DNA from: JBJYIN01 sp046237015
Lineage (GTDB): Bacteria > Pseudomonadota > Gammaproteobacteria > Enterobacterales > Enterobacteriaceae
Assembly (NCBI RefSeq): GCF_046237015.1
Contig: NZ_JBJYIN010000019.1
Location: 1 to 64,000, forward strand
Length of the DNA: 64,000 nt
Reading direction: 5' to 3'
The notes below the pieces were generated by a model. The model was not told where the DNA came from and did no database searches. It worked only from the letters and a program-made list of their open reading frames with translations. Made by a program: the position numbers and the translations under genes. This document shows, in pieces, positions 52,616 to 61,162 of the stretch (position 1 is its first letter; the number at the start of each line of letters is the position of its first letter).

Positions 52616-53437
52616 TCAAGGATAAAATCCCCGATTAAGTGCGACCACTGCTTCGGCTACACGGGGCCCCATGCCCAGTAAAATAGACTGATCGAGCGCG
52701 ATAATACGTTGGTTTCTCCAGGCGTCGGTTTGAATAATTCCCGGTATAACTGCCAGTGCTTCAACGCCATTTCCCATGTTTTGTGTTGTCACAACGATAA
52801 CCTCGGGATTTGCTGCGATCATGGATTCACCACCATAGTGACGGTATTGCGTATGATCTGCGATGTTTTCCCCGCCTGCCAGTGTGATCAACCCATCAAC
52901 GACCGTATTTTTTCCCGCGACCTGCGCAGCGCTGTTGCCAACGCTCAGCAAAAATACCACCTTTACCCGTTTTTTCTGTTCACTCACACGTTTGGTCACC
53001 TCATTCAGTTGCTGTTTGATCATGCCGATAAGCCGTTCGGCGGCGGATTCTCGATTGAGCAATGTTGCCGCTTGGCGGATGTTGATAAACAGTTGTTCCG
53101 GTGTACTGGGCGTTCTTTTAAACTGCGCAACGTTAACGCCAGCCTGTGTAAGCTGAGGGATGACTGACTGAGGAGACGCATCCTGCCACGTCATCAGCAG
53201 AGAAGGGCGAAGTGATAAGATACCTTCGGTATTGAGCTGTTGCCAGTTGCTGATTTGAGGTAAAGACTGGCTTTGAGGTGGGTAGGTGGTGGTTTGATCC
53301 ACGCCGACGACATTGTCACCTGCGTCCAGTGCATAGACAATTTCTGTTAATGAGCCGCCTGCAATCACAATGCGCGGCTTAGCCGCGCAAGTGAGTGAGA
53401 AAAGCCCGAGTAGTAATACGACAGCTGTCGTTTTCAT
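52616..53437 (-). CDS. hmuT: periplasmic haem-binding protein HmuT
   Basis: HmuT is the substrate-binding component of a haem ABC importer. The 273-residue product has a signal peptide (KTTAVVLLLGLFSLTCAA) and the cluster-of-helices fold seen in BtuF/HmuT proteins (PRIVIAGGSLTEIVYALDAG; GVDQTTTYPP; RPSLLMTWQDASP). It follows hmuR by 11 bp and is presumably in the same Fur-regulated transcript. The permease and ATPase genes (hmuU, hmuV) and hmuS are not adjacent, so import must be completed by genes elsewhere. Confidence 0.9.
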   Translation of the reverse strand: MKTTAVVLLLGLFSLTCAAKPRIVIAGGSLTEIVYALDAGDNVVGVDQTTTYPPQSQSLPQISNWQQLNTEGILSLRPSLLMTWQDASPQSVIPQLTQAGVNVAQFKRTPSTPEQLFINIRQAATLLNRESAAERLIGMIKQQLNEVTKRVSEQKKRVKVVFLLSVGNSAAQVAGKNTVVDGLITLAGGENIADHTQYRHYGGESMIAANPEVIVVTTQNMGNGVEALAVIPGIIQTDAWRNQRIIALDQSILLGMGPRVAEAVVALNRGFYP

Positions 53438-53448
53438 ACTCAGCTCCG

Positions 53449-55590
53449 TCAGAATGAGAAGGCCGCGCCGATTGCGGTGCTAAATCCAGATGCGGGGATA
53501 CTCTCATGTGCTGTGGTGTAACGTTTATCCAGCAAGTTGTTTAGCGCCAGCGTGACCTGATACTGATTTTCGTCACCGAAGGTACTGGTGAATTCCAGGT
53601 TTGCTGTGGCCCAACCGCTATGCTGTATTTCATTATCTGCCGTATGATCTTTGGCGCGAGAGGCGGTACGAATATAGAAATCAGATTCCAGCTCCATGCG
53701 ATCAAACAGCGTAATGTTTTTCACCCCAACGCGTCCTGTGAAGGTCGGTTCACCGGTGTGATAAGTGGTACGGGTCGGTAATTCCAACTCGCGGCGGATC
53801 ACGTTTCCGTTGATATAAGGCGAGACAACCCAACCAAGGTATTCAGCATAGACTTCCATACCGTAAGTATTGGCGCGATTGGCGTTGGCATAGTACCGAT
53901 CCCCCGTCGACGTGCTGCCGGAGCAGGCGGTGTTGCCAGCGCAGTTGAGCGTGGTGATGTAGTCTTTGGCGCGGGAATGATAAATCGCGCTATCTACCAA
54001 CCAGCTCTCGTCTTTATAGCGCAGACCGATTTCATAATTATCTGAACGTTCTGCTTCCAGATCCGGGTTACCGTAGGTTGTACCGGCCCCGCCAGCGGAG
54101 GTGCTATAGAACTTATGCGTTAATGTTGGATAGACGTAGCCCTGTGCATAAGACGCGCGCAGTTGGATGTTATCAAAACCGGAATAGCGCAAACTGCTGG
54201 CGGTGACCAGCGTACTATCATGTTTCTTCTCGGTGCTGAATGTACTGTTGGTGGGGATGATCATGCCATTCATATTTACGGAGCCTGTTTTCTGTCCGCC
54301 ATAGGAAAGCGATTCTACCCAGTATTGACGTGCGCCCAACGTCCAGGTCCAATCCGGTGTGATTTTCCACTCATCCTGTGCGAACAGCGCCCAACTGTTT
54401 TGTCGCCAGTGGTTATTAGATTCTGAACTGGGGTTAACGGATATTGTGGGAACACCAATAGGAGAAAATGAGCCATTTACTTTTACATCAGAAAAAGCAT
54501 CCTGTTTGACCACATCGGATAGCCATTGACCACCGGCTATCAGCGTATGACCGGAGAATGGGGTCAAATCGGCTTGTACGGTTAACCCTTGGCTGGTTTG
54601 TTTATCGTCAGTGCCAGTCTTCATGGCCATTTTAGCTTGATAAAGAGACATCCCATTGTAATTCAATGGATTGCCGCTTTGTGCCAGATCGTTACGGAAC
54701 TCGCGTTTAATACTCTGTCGATAAGCATCAACATGTAATTTTTTCAGTAGGCCACCATTAATGTCCCAGTCATAAAACAGGCCAATCTTCTGCCGTTCCA
54801 GTTCGGGAATACGTACGCTGAAGCTGTCGTAATCATCCGTGTCAGTGTAGGTTTGGGTACTGAGTTTGAAGCTATCCAGTGATAAACCAAATTTATGGTC
54901 GCCGAGACGATAACCCAACCATGCTGATTGGCCGCTGTTACGGAAATTGGTATCTGGCAGGCGTCCGTCTGGTGTACTGCGGTTGCCTTGATCGCTGTAG
55001 CTGCCGCTTAAGCGATAATCGAAATTACCGATTGAACCGTAAGCGAGCGCTGATTCTTGCCAGCCAGCGGTTGCACTGTCATAAACCGCTTTAATCTTTC
55101 CGCTTAGTGGTTTATCACCGCCCTTGCGGGTAATAAAATTGATCACGCCGCCAATAGCCTGCGATCCATATAATACCGAATGTGGCCCTTTTACCACTTC
55201 GATTCGTTCAAGGTAAGAAGGATCGATCAGCAGTCCCAGGCTATAATTAGGTCCGGCACGTTGGTACGTGACTTCCTGACCGTCAATTAAAACTAAAACG
55301 CGTGAGGCTTCTTCGCCACGAATTCTTATTTGTTTACGCCCTGCAAGTGAGGAGTCAGTAATATCAATGCCGGGAATATCGCGTAATGCTTCGGCAATCG
55401 AATCACCGGTATATTTGTTCAGTTTTTCATTATCAATAACCTGCATCGTAACAGGACTTTCCCATAAATTCTGTTCCGTTCTCCCTGCACTAATAACGGT
55501 TATTTCATCATTGTTAATGGCCGCATTAATTGTGCTGCTATAAATAAATGGCAGCATAAATATGACCATAGGTTTGGTCTTGTTATTCAT
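53449..55590 (-). CDS. hmuR: TonB-dependent haem receptor HmuR
   Basis: This outer-membrane gated channel imports haem with energy from TonB-ExbBD. From the ATG at 55590 the 713-residue product has a signal peptide, the TonB box region (DEITVISAGRTEQN), a plug domain (DIPGIDITD; IRGEEASRVLVLIDGQE; PHSVLYGSQAIGGVINFITRK) and a C-terminal 22-strand barrel with the family NLLDKRYTTAHESIP motif and terminal Phe. A Fur box overlaps the region just upstream. The FRAP/NPDL haem-receptor motif is present as NPDLEAERSDNYEIG. Confidence 0.93.
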   Translation of the reverse strand: MNNKTKPMVIFMLPFIYSSTINAAINNDEITVISAGRTEQNLWESPVTMQVIDNEKLNKYTGDSIAEALRDIPGIDITDSSLAGRKQIRIRGEEASRVLVLIDGQEVTYQRAGPNYSLGLLIDPSYLERIEVVKGPHSVLYGSQAIGGVINFITRKGGDKPLSGKIKAVYDSATAGWQESALAYGSIGNFDYRLSGSYSDQGNRSTPDGRLPDTNFRNSGQSAWLGYRLGDHKFGLSLDSFKLSTQTYTDTDDYDSFSVRIPELERQKIGLFYDWDINGGLLKKLHVDAYRQSIKREFRNDLAQSGNPLNYNGMSLYQAKMAMKTGTDDKQTSQGLTVQADLTPFSGHTLIAGGQWLSDVVKQDAFSDVKVNGSFSPIGVPTISVNPSSESNNHWRQNSWALFAQDEWKITPDWTWTLGARQYWVESLSYGGQKTGSVNMNGMIIPTNSTFSTEKKHDSTLVTASSLRYSGFDNIQLRASYAQGYVYPTLTHKFYSTSAGGAGTTYGNPDLEAERSDNYEIGLRYKDESWLVDSAIYHSRAKDYITTLNCAGNTACSGSTSTGDRYYANANRANTYGMEVYAEYLGWVVSPYINGNVIRRELELPTRTTYHTGEPTFTGRVGVKNITLFDRMELESDFYIRTASRAKDHTADNEIQHSGWATANLEFTSTFGDENQYQVTLALNNLLDKRYTTAHESIPASGFSTAIGAAFSF

Positions 55591-55606
55591 GTTTTTTCTC
55601 TTGAAA

Positions 55607-55625
55607 GTCAATGATTCTCATTTAC
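55607..55625 (-). promoter_or_regulatory. Fur box upstream of hmuR
   Basis: On the minus strand GTAAATGAGAATCATTGAC matches the 19-bp Fur consensus at 14 positions and lies 17 bp upstream of the hmuR start codon. This indicates iron-repressed expression. Confidence 0.7.
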
Positions 55626-55999
55626 GTTATCATTTGGTGTGTTTTTGCTGGAAATTAAATTTAGATTAATTGTTCCTTATGTGATGCTGATCTCATTATT
55701 TGTAAAATAATGACTTGAATTTTTTTTAGTGTCGATGAGTTAATTAATTTTAATGAAGGTCGCTTTTATTTTCATTTTTGCAACATTATTGGGTTTCATA
55801 AATGTTAACTTCATGAAAATTATTAGAAATGCGAGGATTAATTTGTAGGTGATATTTTAAATAAACTATAAGAATCGGTTAATTGGAACGGAATTATTCA
55901 GAAAAATAAAATACGGCGAATTTATGTCCATCAAGCCATGTTGATAAATGCAATTAATTATCATTTAATTTATTACATTGCTTTTGATGGGGGCCATTA
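55626..55999. other. divergent hmuR/hutW promoter region
   Basis: This AT-rich spacer has no gene. A palindrome CATTATTTGTAAAATAATG (55694-55712) has 8-bp arms. An everted pair ATCAA-N6-TTGAT (55930-55945) and a weak Fur-like sequence (AATTATCATTTAA near 55954) lie upstream of hutW. Control by iron and oxygen is plausible for hutW but not proven by these sites. Confidence 0.4.
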
Positions 56000-57340
56000 A
56001 TGAATATTGATCTGACGCCGTATTATGCTCAGCCAGGCGAACAACCGTTCGGTTCGCGACGTATGGCTATGCCTTGGCGCAATCATGTGCCGCTTTCACC
56101 TGAACAGATCCCCGCCAGTTGGCAGGCGTTGAAACAACAGGTTTTACCTGCACGTAAGCGATTGATGTACTTGCATATCCCTTTTTGCGCGACGCACTGT
56201 ACGTTCTGTGGTTTCTATCAAAATAAACTGCGCGAAGACAGCACGGAAACCTATACCCGTTACCTATTGCAAGAATTGGCATTAGAGGCCGATAGTCCTC
56301 TACATCAATCAGCCCCTATTCATGCGGTGTATTTTGGTGGTGGAACACCGACTGCGCTTGCCGCCAAAGAGTTATCACAGATTATTACGGCTATTCGCAC
56401 CTCTTTACCGCTGGCTCCTGACTGTGAGATTACCGTTGAAGGGCGCGCCATGGATTTTGACGACGAGCGAATTGATGCGTGTCTGGATGCGGGAGCTAAC
56501 CGATTTTCGATTGGTATTCAGACATTTGATAGCCGTATTCGTCAGCGTATGGCGCGGACTTCGGATAAACAGCAATCGATCCGTTTTCTGGAGCGGCTAT
56601 GTCAGCGCGATCGCGCTGCCGTCGTGTGTGATTTGATGTTTGGCCTTCCTGATCAAACGCCGGAGATCTGGCGTGAAGATTTAGCCATTGTCAGCGATCT
56701 GCCACTGGATGGCGTAGATCTCTATGCGCTGAATTTGTTACCGACGACGCCGTTGGCAAAGGCGGCAGAAAATCAGCGTGTCGAATTACCCGATGTAACG
56801 GCGCGTCGTCGGTTTTATCGCACCGGCGCGACCTTCCTGGCTGACGCAGGCTGGCACCAACTGAGTAATAGCCATTGGGCCAGAACGACCCGTGAGCGTA
56901 ACTTGTACAATTTATTAATCAAGCAAGGTGCGGATTGTCTTGCGATGGGCAGTTGTGCCGGCGGTAATCTGAACGGTCAAGCCTATATGATGGAACGTAG
57001 TCTGGAACGCTATTATCAGACGCTGGATCAAGGGCAAAAACCCATCATGATGATGACGCCAGCCAGTTCGACAGGCCCATGGCAGCACCAGCTTCAGGCG
57101 GGGATTGAGGTCGGGCGGGTTGCGTTGCCGAAGCTCACACATCGTGCCGATGAACTTCAGCCGTTGCTTAGTCAATGGCACCATGCGGGGTTAACCCGCG
57201 ATGATTCTACCTGCCTGCGTTTAACCGATGATGGCCGTTTCTGGGCAAATAATCTGATGCAGGCATTACAACAAATTCTTCCGCAGTTAAATGCGGAAGA
57301 GCATGCCCATAAAGGAAAACCTGCTCATGACATTGCATGA
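56000..57340 (+). CDS. hutW: radical SAM haem-degrading enzyme HutW/ChuW
   Basis: HutW/ChuW opens the haem ring without oxygen, forming anaerobilin and releasing iron. The 446-residue protein has the radical SAM motif CATHCTFC (Cys63, 67, 70), the GGGTP S-adenosylmethionine loop (YFGGGTPTAL) and the HemN-like architecture (RFSIGIQTFDSRIRQRMAR; DLMFGLPDQT). It is divergent from hmuR and overlaps hutX by 14 bp, linking haem import to anaerobic haem use. Confidence 0.93.
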   Translation: MNIDLTPYYAQPGEQPFGSRRMAMPWRNHVPLSPEQIPASWQALKQQVLPARKRLMYLHIPFCATHCTFCGFYQNKLREDSTETYTRYLLQELALEADSPLHQSAPIHAVYFGGGTPTALAAKELSQIITAIRTSLPLAPDCEITVEGRAMDFDDERIDACLDAGANRFSIGIQTFDSRIRQRMARTSDKQQSIRFLERLCQRDRAAVVCDLMFGLPDQTPEIWREDLAIVSDLPLDGVDLYALNLLPTTPLAKAAENQRVELPDVTARRRFYRTGATFLADAGWHQLSNSHWARTTRERNLYNLLIKQGADCLAMGSCAGGNLNGQAYMMERSLERYYQTLDQGQKPIMMMTPASSTGPWQHQLQAGIEVGRVALPKLTHRADELQPLLSQWHHAGLTRDDSTCLRLTDDGRFWANNLMQALQQILPQLNAEEHAHKGKPAHDIA

Positions 57341-57803
57341 TTTACTTGCCACTAACCCTGATGGCACGCTGGAAGATATCGCCAGCCAATACAATGCATC
57401 GCTGTTTGACGTTGTTAGTGCGCTGCCTGCTGCCCAATGCACCATTGTCGCGGGTGACCAGTTTGACCGTGTATGGGATAACATTGCCGGGTGGGGAGAA
57501 GTGACCTTAATTAGCCATACGGCAGATGCTATTTTGGAGTTCAAAAGTGAATTACCAACGGGAACGCATCGTCATGGCTACTTTAACTTACGCAGTAAAA
57601 ACGGGCTCAGTGGGCATATTCGTGCGGTGAATTGTCAGCATATTGCCTTCATTGAACGTAAATTCATGGGAATGGATACCGCCTCTGTGGTGTTTTTCAA
57701 CGCCAGCGGGGCGGCAATGTTCAAAATTTTCCTCGGACGGGATAGTCATCGCCAATTGCTAACGTCGCAAGTTGATGCGTTCCACGCATTGGCGAGTGCA
57801 TAA
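57327..57803 (+). CDS. hutX: haem-carrier protein HutX/ChuX
   Basis: HutX binds and traffics haem in the cytoplasm to or from the degrading enzyme. The 158-residue product from the ATG at 57327 (AGGAAAACC upstream) matches the family (LATNPDGTLEDIASQYNAS; GEVTLISHTADAILEFKSELPTG; HRHGYFNLRSKNGLSGHI; FFNASGAAMFKIFLGRD). The start lies inside hutW, so the two are translationally coupled. Confidence 0.93.
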   Translation: MTLHDLLATNPDGTLEDIASQYNASLFDVVSALPAAQCTIVAGDQFDRVWDNIAGWGEVTLISHTADAILEFKSELPTGTHRHGYFNLRSKNGLSGHIRAVNCQHIAFIERKFMGMDTASVVFFNASGAAMFKIFLGRDSHRQLLTSQVDAFHALASA

Positions 57804-57927
57804 TGTTCTGATATCACTGTCTATCCCAAGCGAATATTCTTGTGGTTCGATGGTACGTTATACCGCGCATGTTATGAATAACATGCGCGGTTAGTTCATT
57901 TACTGTTTACCAATAATAGGAGCACAT

Positions 57928-58557
57928 ATGGCGTGGCTACTTTTCGGAGCGGGTCAGGGGGTAGGTGGCTGCTTATTACAGCGCGCTATTGAATGTGAAC
58001 AGCCTGTTGTTTTGGTTCTGAGAAATGCTGAACAGGCCACATACTGGCGTTCACAAGGTGTAACTGTCGTTGAAGGCGATGCCTGTGATGCTGATGTTGT
58101 TGCTCAGGCTTGTCGGTTGGCAGGGGAATCCGCCATCGTGGTCTCAACGATGGGAGGAGGCAACGTCAATTATCAAGGGCATCGTACCGTGATTGATGGC
58201 GCGGAGCAGGCTGGCATCAAGCGGATGTTAATGGTGACATCGTTGGGATGCGGTGATAGCTGGGGGCAATTATCGGCACGAGCCAAAGCGGCATTCGGTT
58301 TAGCCGTGCGTGAAAAGTCGCTGGCGGAAAGTTGGTTGCAAACCAGCACGTTGGATTATTGCATTGTGCGTCCTGGCGGGCTTCTGGATGTTGTTGCGAC
58401 GCATAACGCCAAACTCACGCAAGGAGCGGCAACGTTGGGATTGGTGTCTCGGCAGGATGTGGCATTAGCGGTTGATCAACTATTACAACAGCCCGTATTT
58501 GGTAATCAGATTTATCATCTCATCGATCCCGATCTTGAAATGCCGGCGATGCCATAA
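57928..58557 (+). CDS. chuY: NAD(P)-binding reductase ChuY-like
   Basis: This 209-residue Rossmann-fold protein (GAGQGVGG at residues 7-14) belongs to the NAD(P)H-binding SDR-like group. Third position in a hutW-hutX-chuY operon points to ChuY, the reductase that converts anaerobilin to a less harmful product. GGAGCAC precedes the ATG. It lies 124 bp after hutX, with a short spacer that could hold a minor promoter. A terminator follows. Confidence 0.8.
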   Translation: MAWLLFGAGQGVGGCLLQRAIECEQPVVLVLRNAEQATYWRSQGVTVVEGDACDADVVAQACRLAGESAIVVSTMGGGNVNYQGHRTVIDGAEQAGIKRMLMVTSLGCGDSWGQLSARAKAAFGLAVREKSLAESWLQTSTLDYCIVRPGGLLDVVATHNAKLTQGAATLGLVSRQDVALAVDQLLQQPVFGNQIYHLIDPDLEMPAMP

Positions 58558-58600
58558 CTTGCCTCGCTTTCGTCTGTTAACCACCGCATTTCATCTCCTC

Positions 58601-58621
58601 CCCCGCGTAAGCGGGGTATTT
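58601..58621 (+). terminator. rho-independent terminator after chuY
   Basis: CCCCGC pairs with GCGGGG around a GTAA loop, followed by TATTTTC. The short, GC-rich stem lies 44 bp beyond the chuY stop. Confidence 0.75.
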
Positions 58622-58740
58622 TCAAATCGCTATCGTTAATATTTTGTAACTCGTATCTGTTATCTCTTGAATGTCTATGCTTTAATCGGCAACAACTTAT
58701 GTTGTCTTCGTGTTAAAAATTGACTCAGGGTGTGACGGTG

Positions 58741-59220
58741 ATGATGGACGAAGTGAAACGTATCCTGACCGAGGAAATTGATAAAATTAATCGGGAAGAA
58801 AAACGTGATAATAAGATAAGGTTCAGCCGTAAATTTATGCGCGCTCATCCTTATCTTTTCGCTGCCATGTTAGTGAGTTACGTACCTGTCGTTCTTATTC
58901 TGTTTTATGCGCCATACTTTGGTTTGGCTTACGTCATCGGTTTCACTGCTTTTTTACTGATCATGACGCTGGCTTTATCCATGGATATTAATCCTAAATA
59001 CCGTTTCGAAGATATTGATACGTTGGACCTGCGTGTTTGTTATAACGGCGAATGGTTTACGATTCGCCATGTGTCTCAGGAAGCGCTGGATCGCATCATG
59101 CAGAATGAAAATATTTCAGAAGCGGTAAAGTCTGGAATCAAAAAAATTCAGCGGACGAAGGGGGACGTCGATTTTTACGATGTTTTCTCCCTGGCCTATC
59201 GGCAACAACCTTCAACCTGA
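58741..59220 (+). CDS. ylaC: YlaC-family inner membrane protein
   Basis: This 159-residue protein is similar to E. coli YlaC: LTEEIDKINREEKRDNKIRFS, two membrane helices (about residues 43-62 and 65-85), then YRFEDIDTLDLRVCYNGEWF and GDVDFYDVFSLA. Function is unknown. The start is set at the ATG at 58741; the next ATG (58744) is equally possible. No strong ribosome site is visible. Confidence 0.85.
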   Translation: MMDEVKRILTEEIDKINREEKRDNKIRFSRKFMRAHPYLFAAMLVSYVPVVLILFYAPYFGLAYVIGFTAFLLIMTLALSMDINPKYRFEDIDTLDLRVCYNGEWFTIRHVSQEALDRIMQNENISEAVKSGIKKIQRTKGDVDFYDVFSLAYRQQPST

Positions 59221-59317
59221 TCTTTCTTCATGCCCATCATCGACATATCTCCGCTGTCGCGTTTCCTATGTCATTATCGCATGATCGATATGGCATGGAA
59301 TGTTGGGGGGAGCAAAG

Positions 59318-59421
59318 ATGAACTTATTCTGGTTATTTTTCACAGACAGACAATGACAGCATTCTGCGTTGGTGTTACGTTCGGGATGGCATTTTCGTGG
59401 CTTTCAGCGTTAGCGGGTTAA
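59318..59421 (+). other. possible pair of tiny overlapping ORFs
   Basis: GGGGGGAGC sits before an ATG (59318) that encodes only 12 residues (MNLFWLFFTDRQ). Its stop overlaps, as ATGA, the start of a 22-residue hydrophobic frame ending at 59421, just before the amidotransferase gene. This could be a translationally coupled leader or a frameshifted small membrane protein. It could also be chance. Confidence 0.2.
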
Positions 59422-59428
59422 TTAGAAT

Positions 59429-60151
59429 ATGAACAAAAAGACATTGCTGATCATTCAAATGGGGGAACCTCCGGCAGGTATTGCCGCTCAGGTTGGACAG
59501 CAGGGGGAATGGTTTACGAGGGCGATCGCAGGGGCGACTGAGAATGTACAAATTGTTCGTCCGGATCGCGGAGACGTACTACCTGCGCTCTCTAAACTGT
59601 CGGCGGTCATTATTTCAGGATCATGGTCGATGGTGACGGACAGGCTGGACTGGAGCGAGCTAACAGCCCGCTGGCTACGTGAAGCCTATCAGGCCGATGT
59701 TCCTATGTTGGGGGTGTGTTACGGACACCAACTGCTAGCGGATGCTCTGGGAGGTAAAGTCGGAGATAATCCAAACGGTAAAGAGTTGGGAATGTTGAAG
59801 GTGACAATCCATCCCGCAGCGGCGACAGATAGTTGGCTGGCGAAGTATCCCAGGGAATTTGATGCTTATTTGACACACCAGCAATCGGTATTGATTCCAC
59901 CCGAAGGAGCACAAGTGCTGGCTAGCTCTCAGGCCGATGGTTGCCAAATTATTCGCTACAGCGATAACGTGCTGACCGTGCAGTTTCACCCGGAATTTGA
60001 TGCATCGATTATGCTGGCTTGCCTCAAATATAATGAAGCGGCGTTGCGTCGTAACGGGTGGGATGTCGATCGCTTGATGCAACTGCCGGAAGAACCGGTC
60101 TGGGCCCGCCAATTACTGTTGGATTTTGTTCGGCGTTACGTTGAGCGATAA
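59429..60151 (+). CDS. class I glutamine amidotransferase-like protein
   Basis: This 240-residue protein has the GATase triad: nucleophile Cys97 in GVCYGHQLLADALGG, and His187 and Glu189 in VQFHPEFD. Stand-alone proteins of this type (GMP-synthase-like) include PuuD-related and other amidases; the substrate cannot be told from sequence. It lies 8 bp after the possible small ORF and upstream of the zinc-ribbon-like gene. Confidence 0.85.
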   Translation: MNKKTLLIIQMGEPPAGIAAQVGQQGEWFTRAIAGATENVQIVRPDRGDVLPALSKLSAVIISGSWSMVTDRLDWSELTARWLREAYQADVPMLGVCYGHQLLADALGGKVGDNPNGKELGMLKVTIHPAAATDSWLAKYPREFDAYLTHQQSVLIPPEGAQVLASSQADGCQIIRYSDNVLTVQFHPEFDASIMLACLKYNEAALRRNGWDVDRLMQLPEEPVWARQLLLDFVRRYVER

Positions 60152-60263
60152 GCATTGTAAAAGACACGATAGCTATCATGTGGGTGGGTCTGTCAGTCGC
60201 TGATTTGCAACGGTATACTGTCCGCGCCTATACGATGTTAAAGAGAGACAAGGAGTCCATATT

Positions 60264-60716
60264 ATGTCCGATTATATTGTGCGTTATTTTCCCGCCGATC
60301 GTTTTTTTCAGCCAAGTCAGCAGATTGCCGATAAAGCGGCGTTGTTTCTTGAAGCGGTACTGGGAGCGCCAGTGACTTATGATCTGTATGACAAGATGGC
60401 CTTTATTGATGGTGGTGAAACGTTTGGCGATATCCATTGCCCTCAATGCGGAAAGAAGCTGGATGTTGAGTGGTGGAGCGATGAAATGTCTGAATCTTAT
60501 GAAAAATCGCATTTCCATCGGTTGGATATCACTACACCTTGTTGCGGCGTGAATACCACACTCGATCAGCTAAACTATGAATTCCCTGTCTCGTTTGGTC
60601 GATTCTTATTAAATGTGGAGAACCCAGATGAGCTGCTTTCAAATAAGCCGGAGCAGTTTGCTGAACTTGAAATATTAGTAGGCGGTAATCTGAGAGAAAT
60701 TGTCGCCCGTATTTAA
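60264..60716 (+). CDS. zinc-ribbon-like protein of unknown function
   Basis: This 150-residue protein has two Cys pairs (CPQCGKKLD and PCCGVNTTL) about 30 residues apart, fitting a metal-binding ribbon, within an otherwise unrecognised fold (VRYFPADRFFQPSQ; YDLYDKMAFIDGG). It may be a small cytoplasmic protein of unknown role. AAGGAGTCC precedes the ATG. The hairpin at 60782 terminates it. Confidence 0.65.
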   Translation: MSDYIVRYFPADRFFQPSQQIADKAALFLEAVLGAPVTYDLYDKMAFIDGGETFGDIHCPQCGKKLDVEWWSDEMSESYEKSHFHRLDITTPCCGVNTTLDQLNYEFPVSFGRFLLNVENPDELLSNKPEQFAELEILVGGNLREIVARI

Positions 60717-60781
60717 GATCTGTCATATGTTATGAGCTGGTATTTTTTATTATTAGCGAATCGCCTATAAATAATATAGAA

Positions 60782-60807
60782 AACCATCCGTTATAATACG
60801 GATGGTT
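60782..60807. terminator. hairpin downstream of the zinc-ribbon-like gene
   Basis: AACCATCCGT pairs with ACGGATGGTT (10 bp) around a six-base loop in an AT-rich context, 65 bp after the stop. It is a probable terminator. Confidence 0.65.
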
Positions 60808-61162
60808 ATTAATTGTACTCGTCAAAATATTTTTTCCTCATGTGTTCCCCATCGATGCAATAAAACATACCCGATATTCAATATGTAAAAATATATATAA
60901 CGAATTGTTAATTTCGTTATTTGCGATTGATAATCAATTTCATTTGATCGGTTTTTTGACGCGATAAATCACTAAAAATGAGTTTATTGTGATTTAAATG
61001 TTATGTCGCGGATAAATATTTGAGATTTTGATGTTTCACGGTGATAATGCATAACGTTGTTGTGGATTTTATACGTCACGACCAAAACATCCTTTCAATA
61101 TAAAAAGAAATAAAAATTCTTTGCGAATTTTAATGTGAGCTATGCGGTATGAGGAGCTTTCC
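60808..61162. promoter_or_regulatory. upstream region of the formate dehydrogenase operon
   Basis: This AT-rich, gene-free stretch should hold the fdo/fdn promoter. A palindrome ATTGATAATCAAT lies within 60923-60941, a segment matching the Fur consensus at 14 of 19 positions. It is not a standard FNR box because the half-sites are too close. GAGGAG at 61151-61156 is the ribosome site for the formate dehydrogenase gene. Confidence 0.4.

Noticed and set aside
55930..55945. ATCAA-N6-TTGAT upstream of hutW as an FNR site
   Set aside because: The half-sites are everted and wrongly spaced.
59230..59421. 63-codon frame ending before the amidotransferase gene
   Set aside because: No ribosome site at its ATG and no family resemblance; the smaller overlapping frames have better initiation signals.
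60923..60941. Candidate FNR box upstream of the formate dehydrogenase gene
   Set aside because: TTGAT and ATCAA are separated by one base instead of four, so it does not fit FNR; a Fur-like reading is only moderate.
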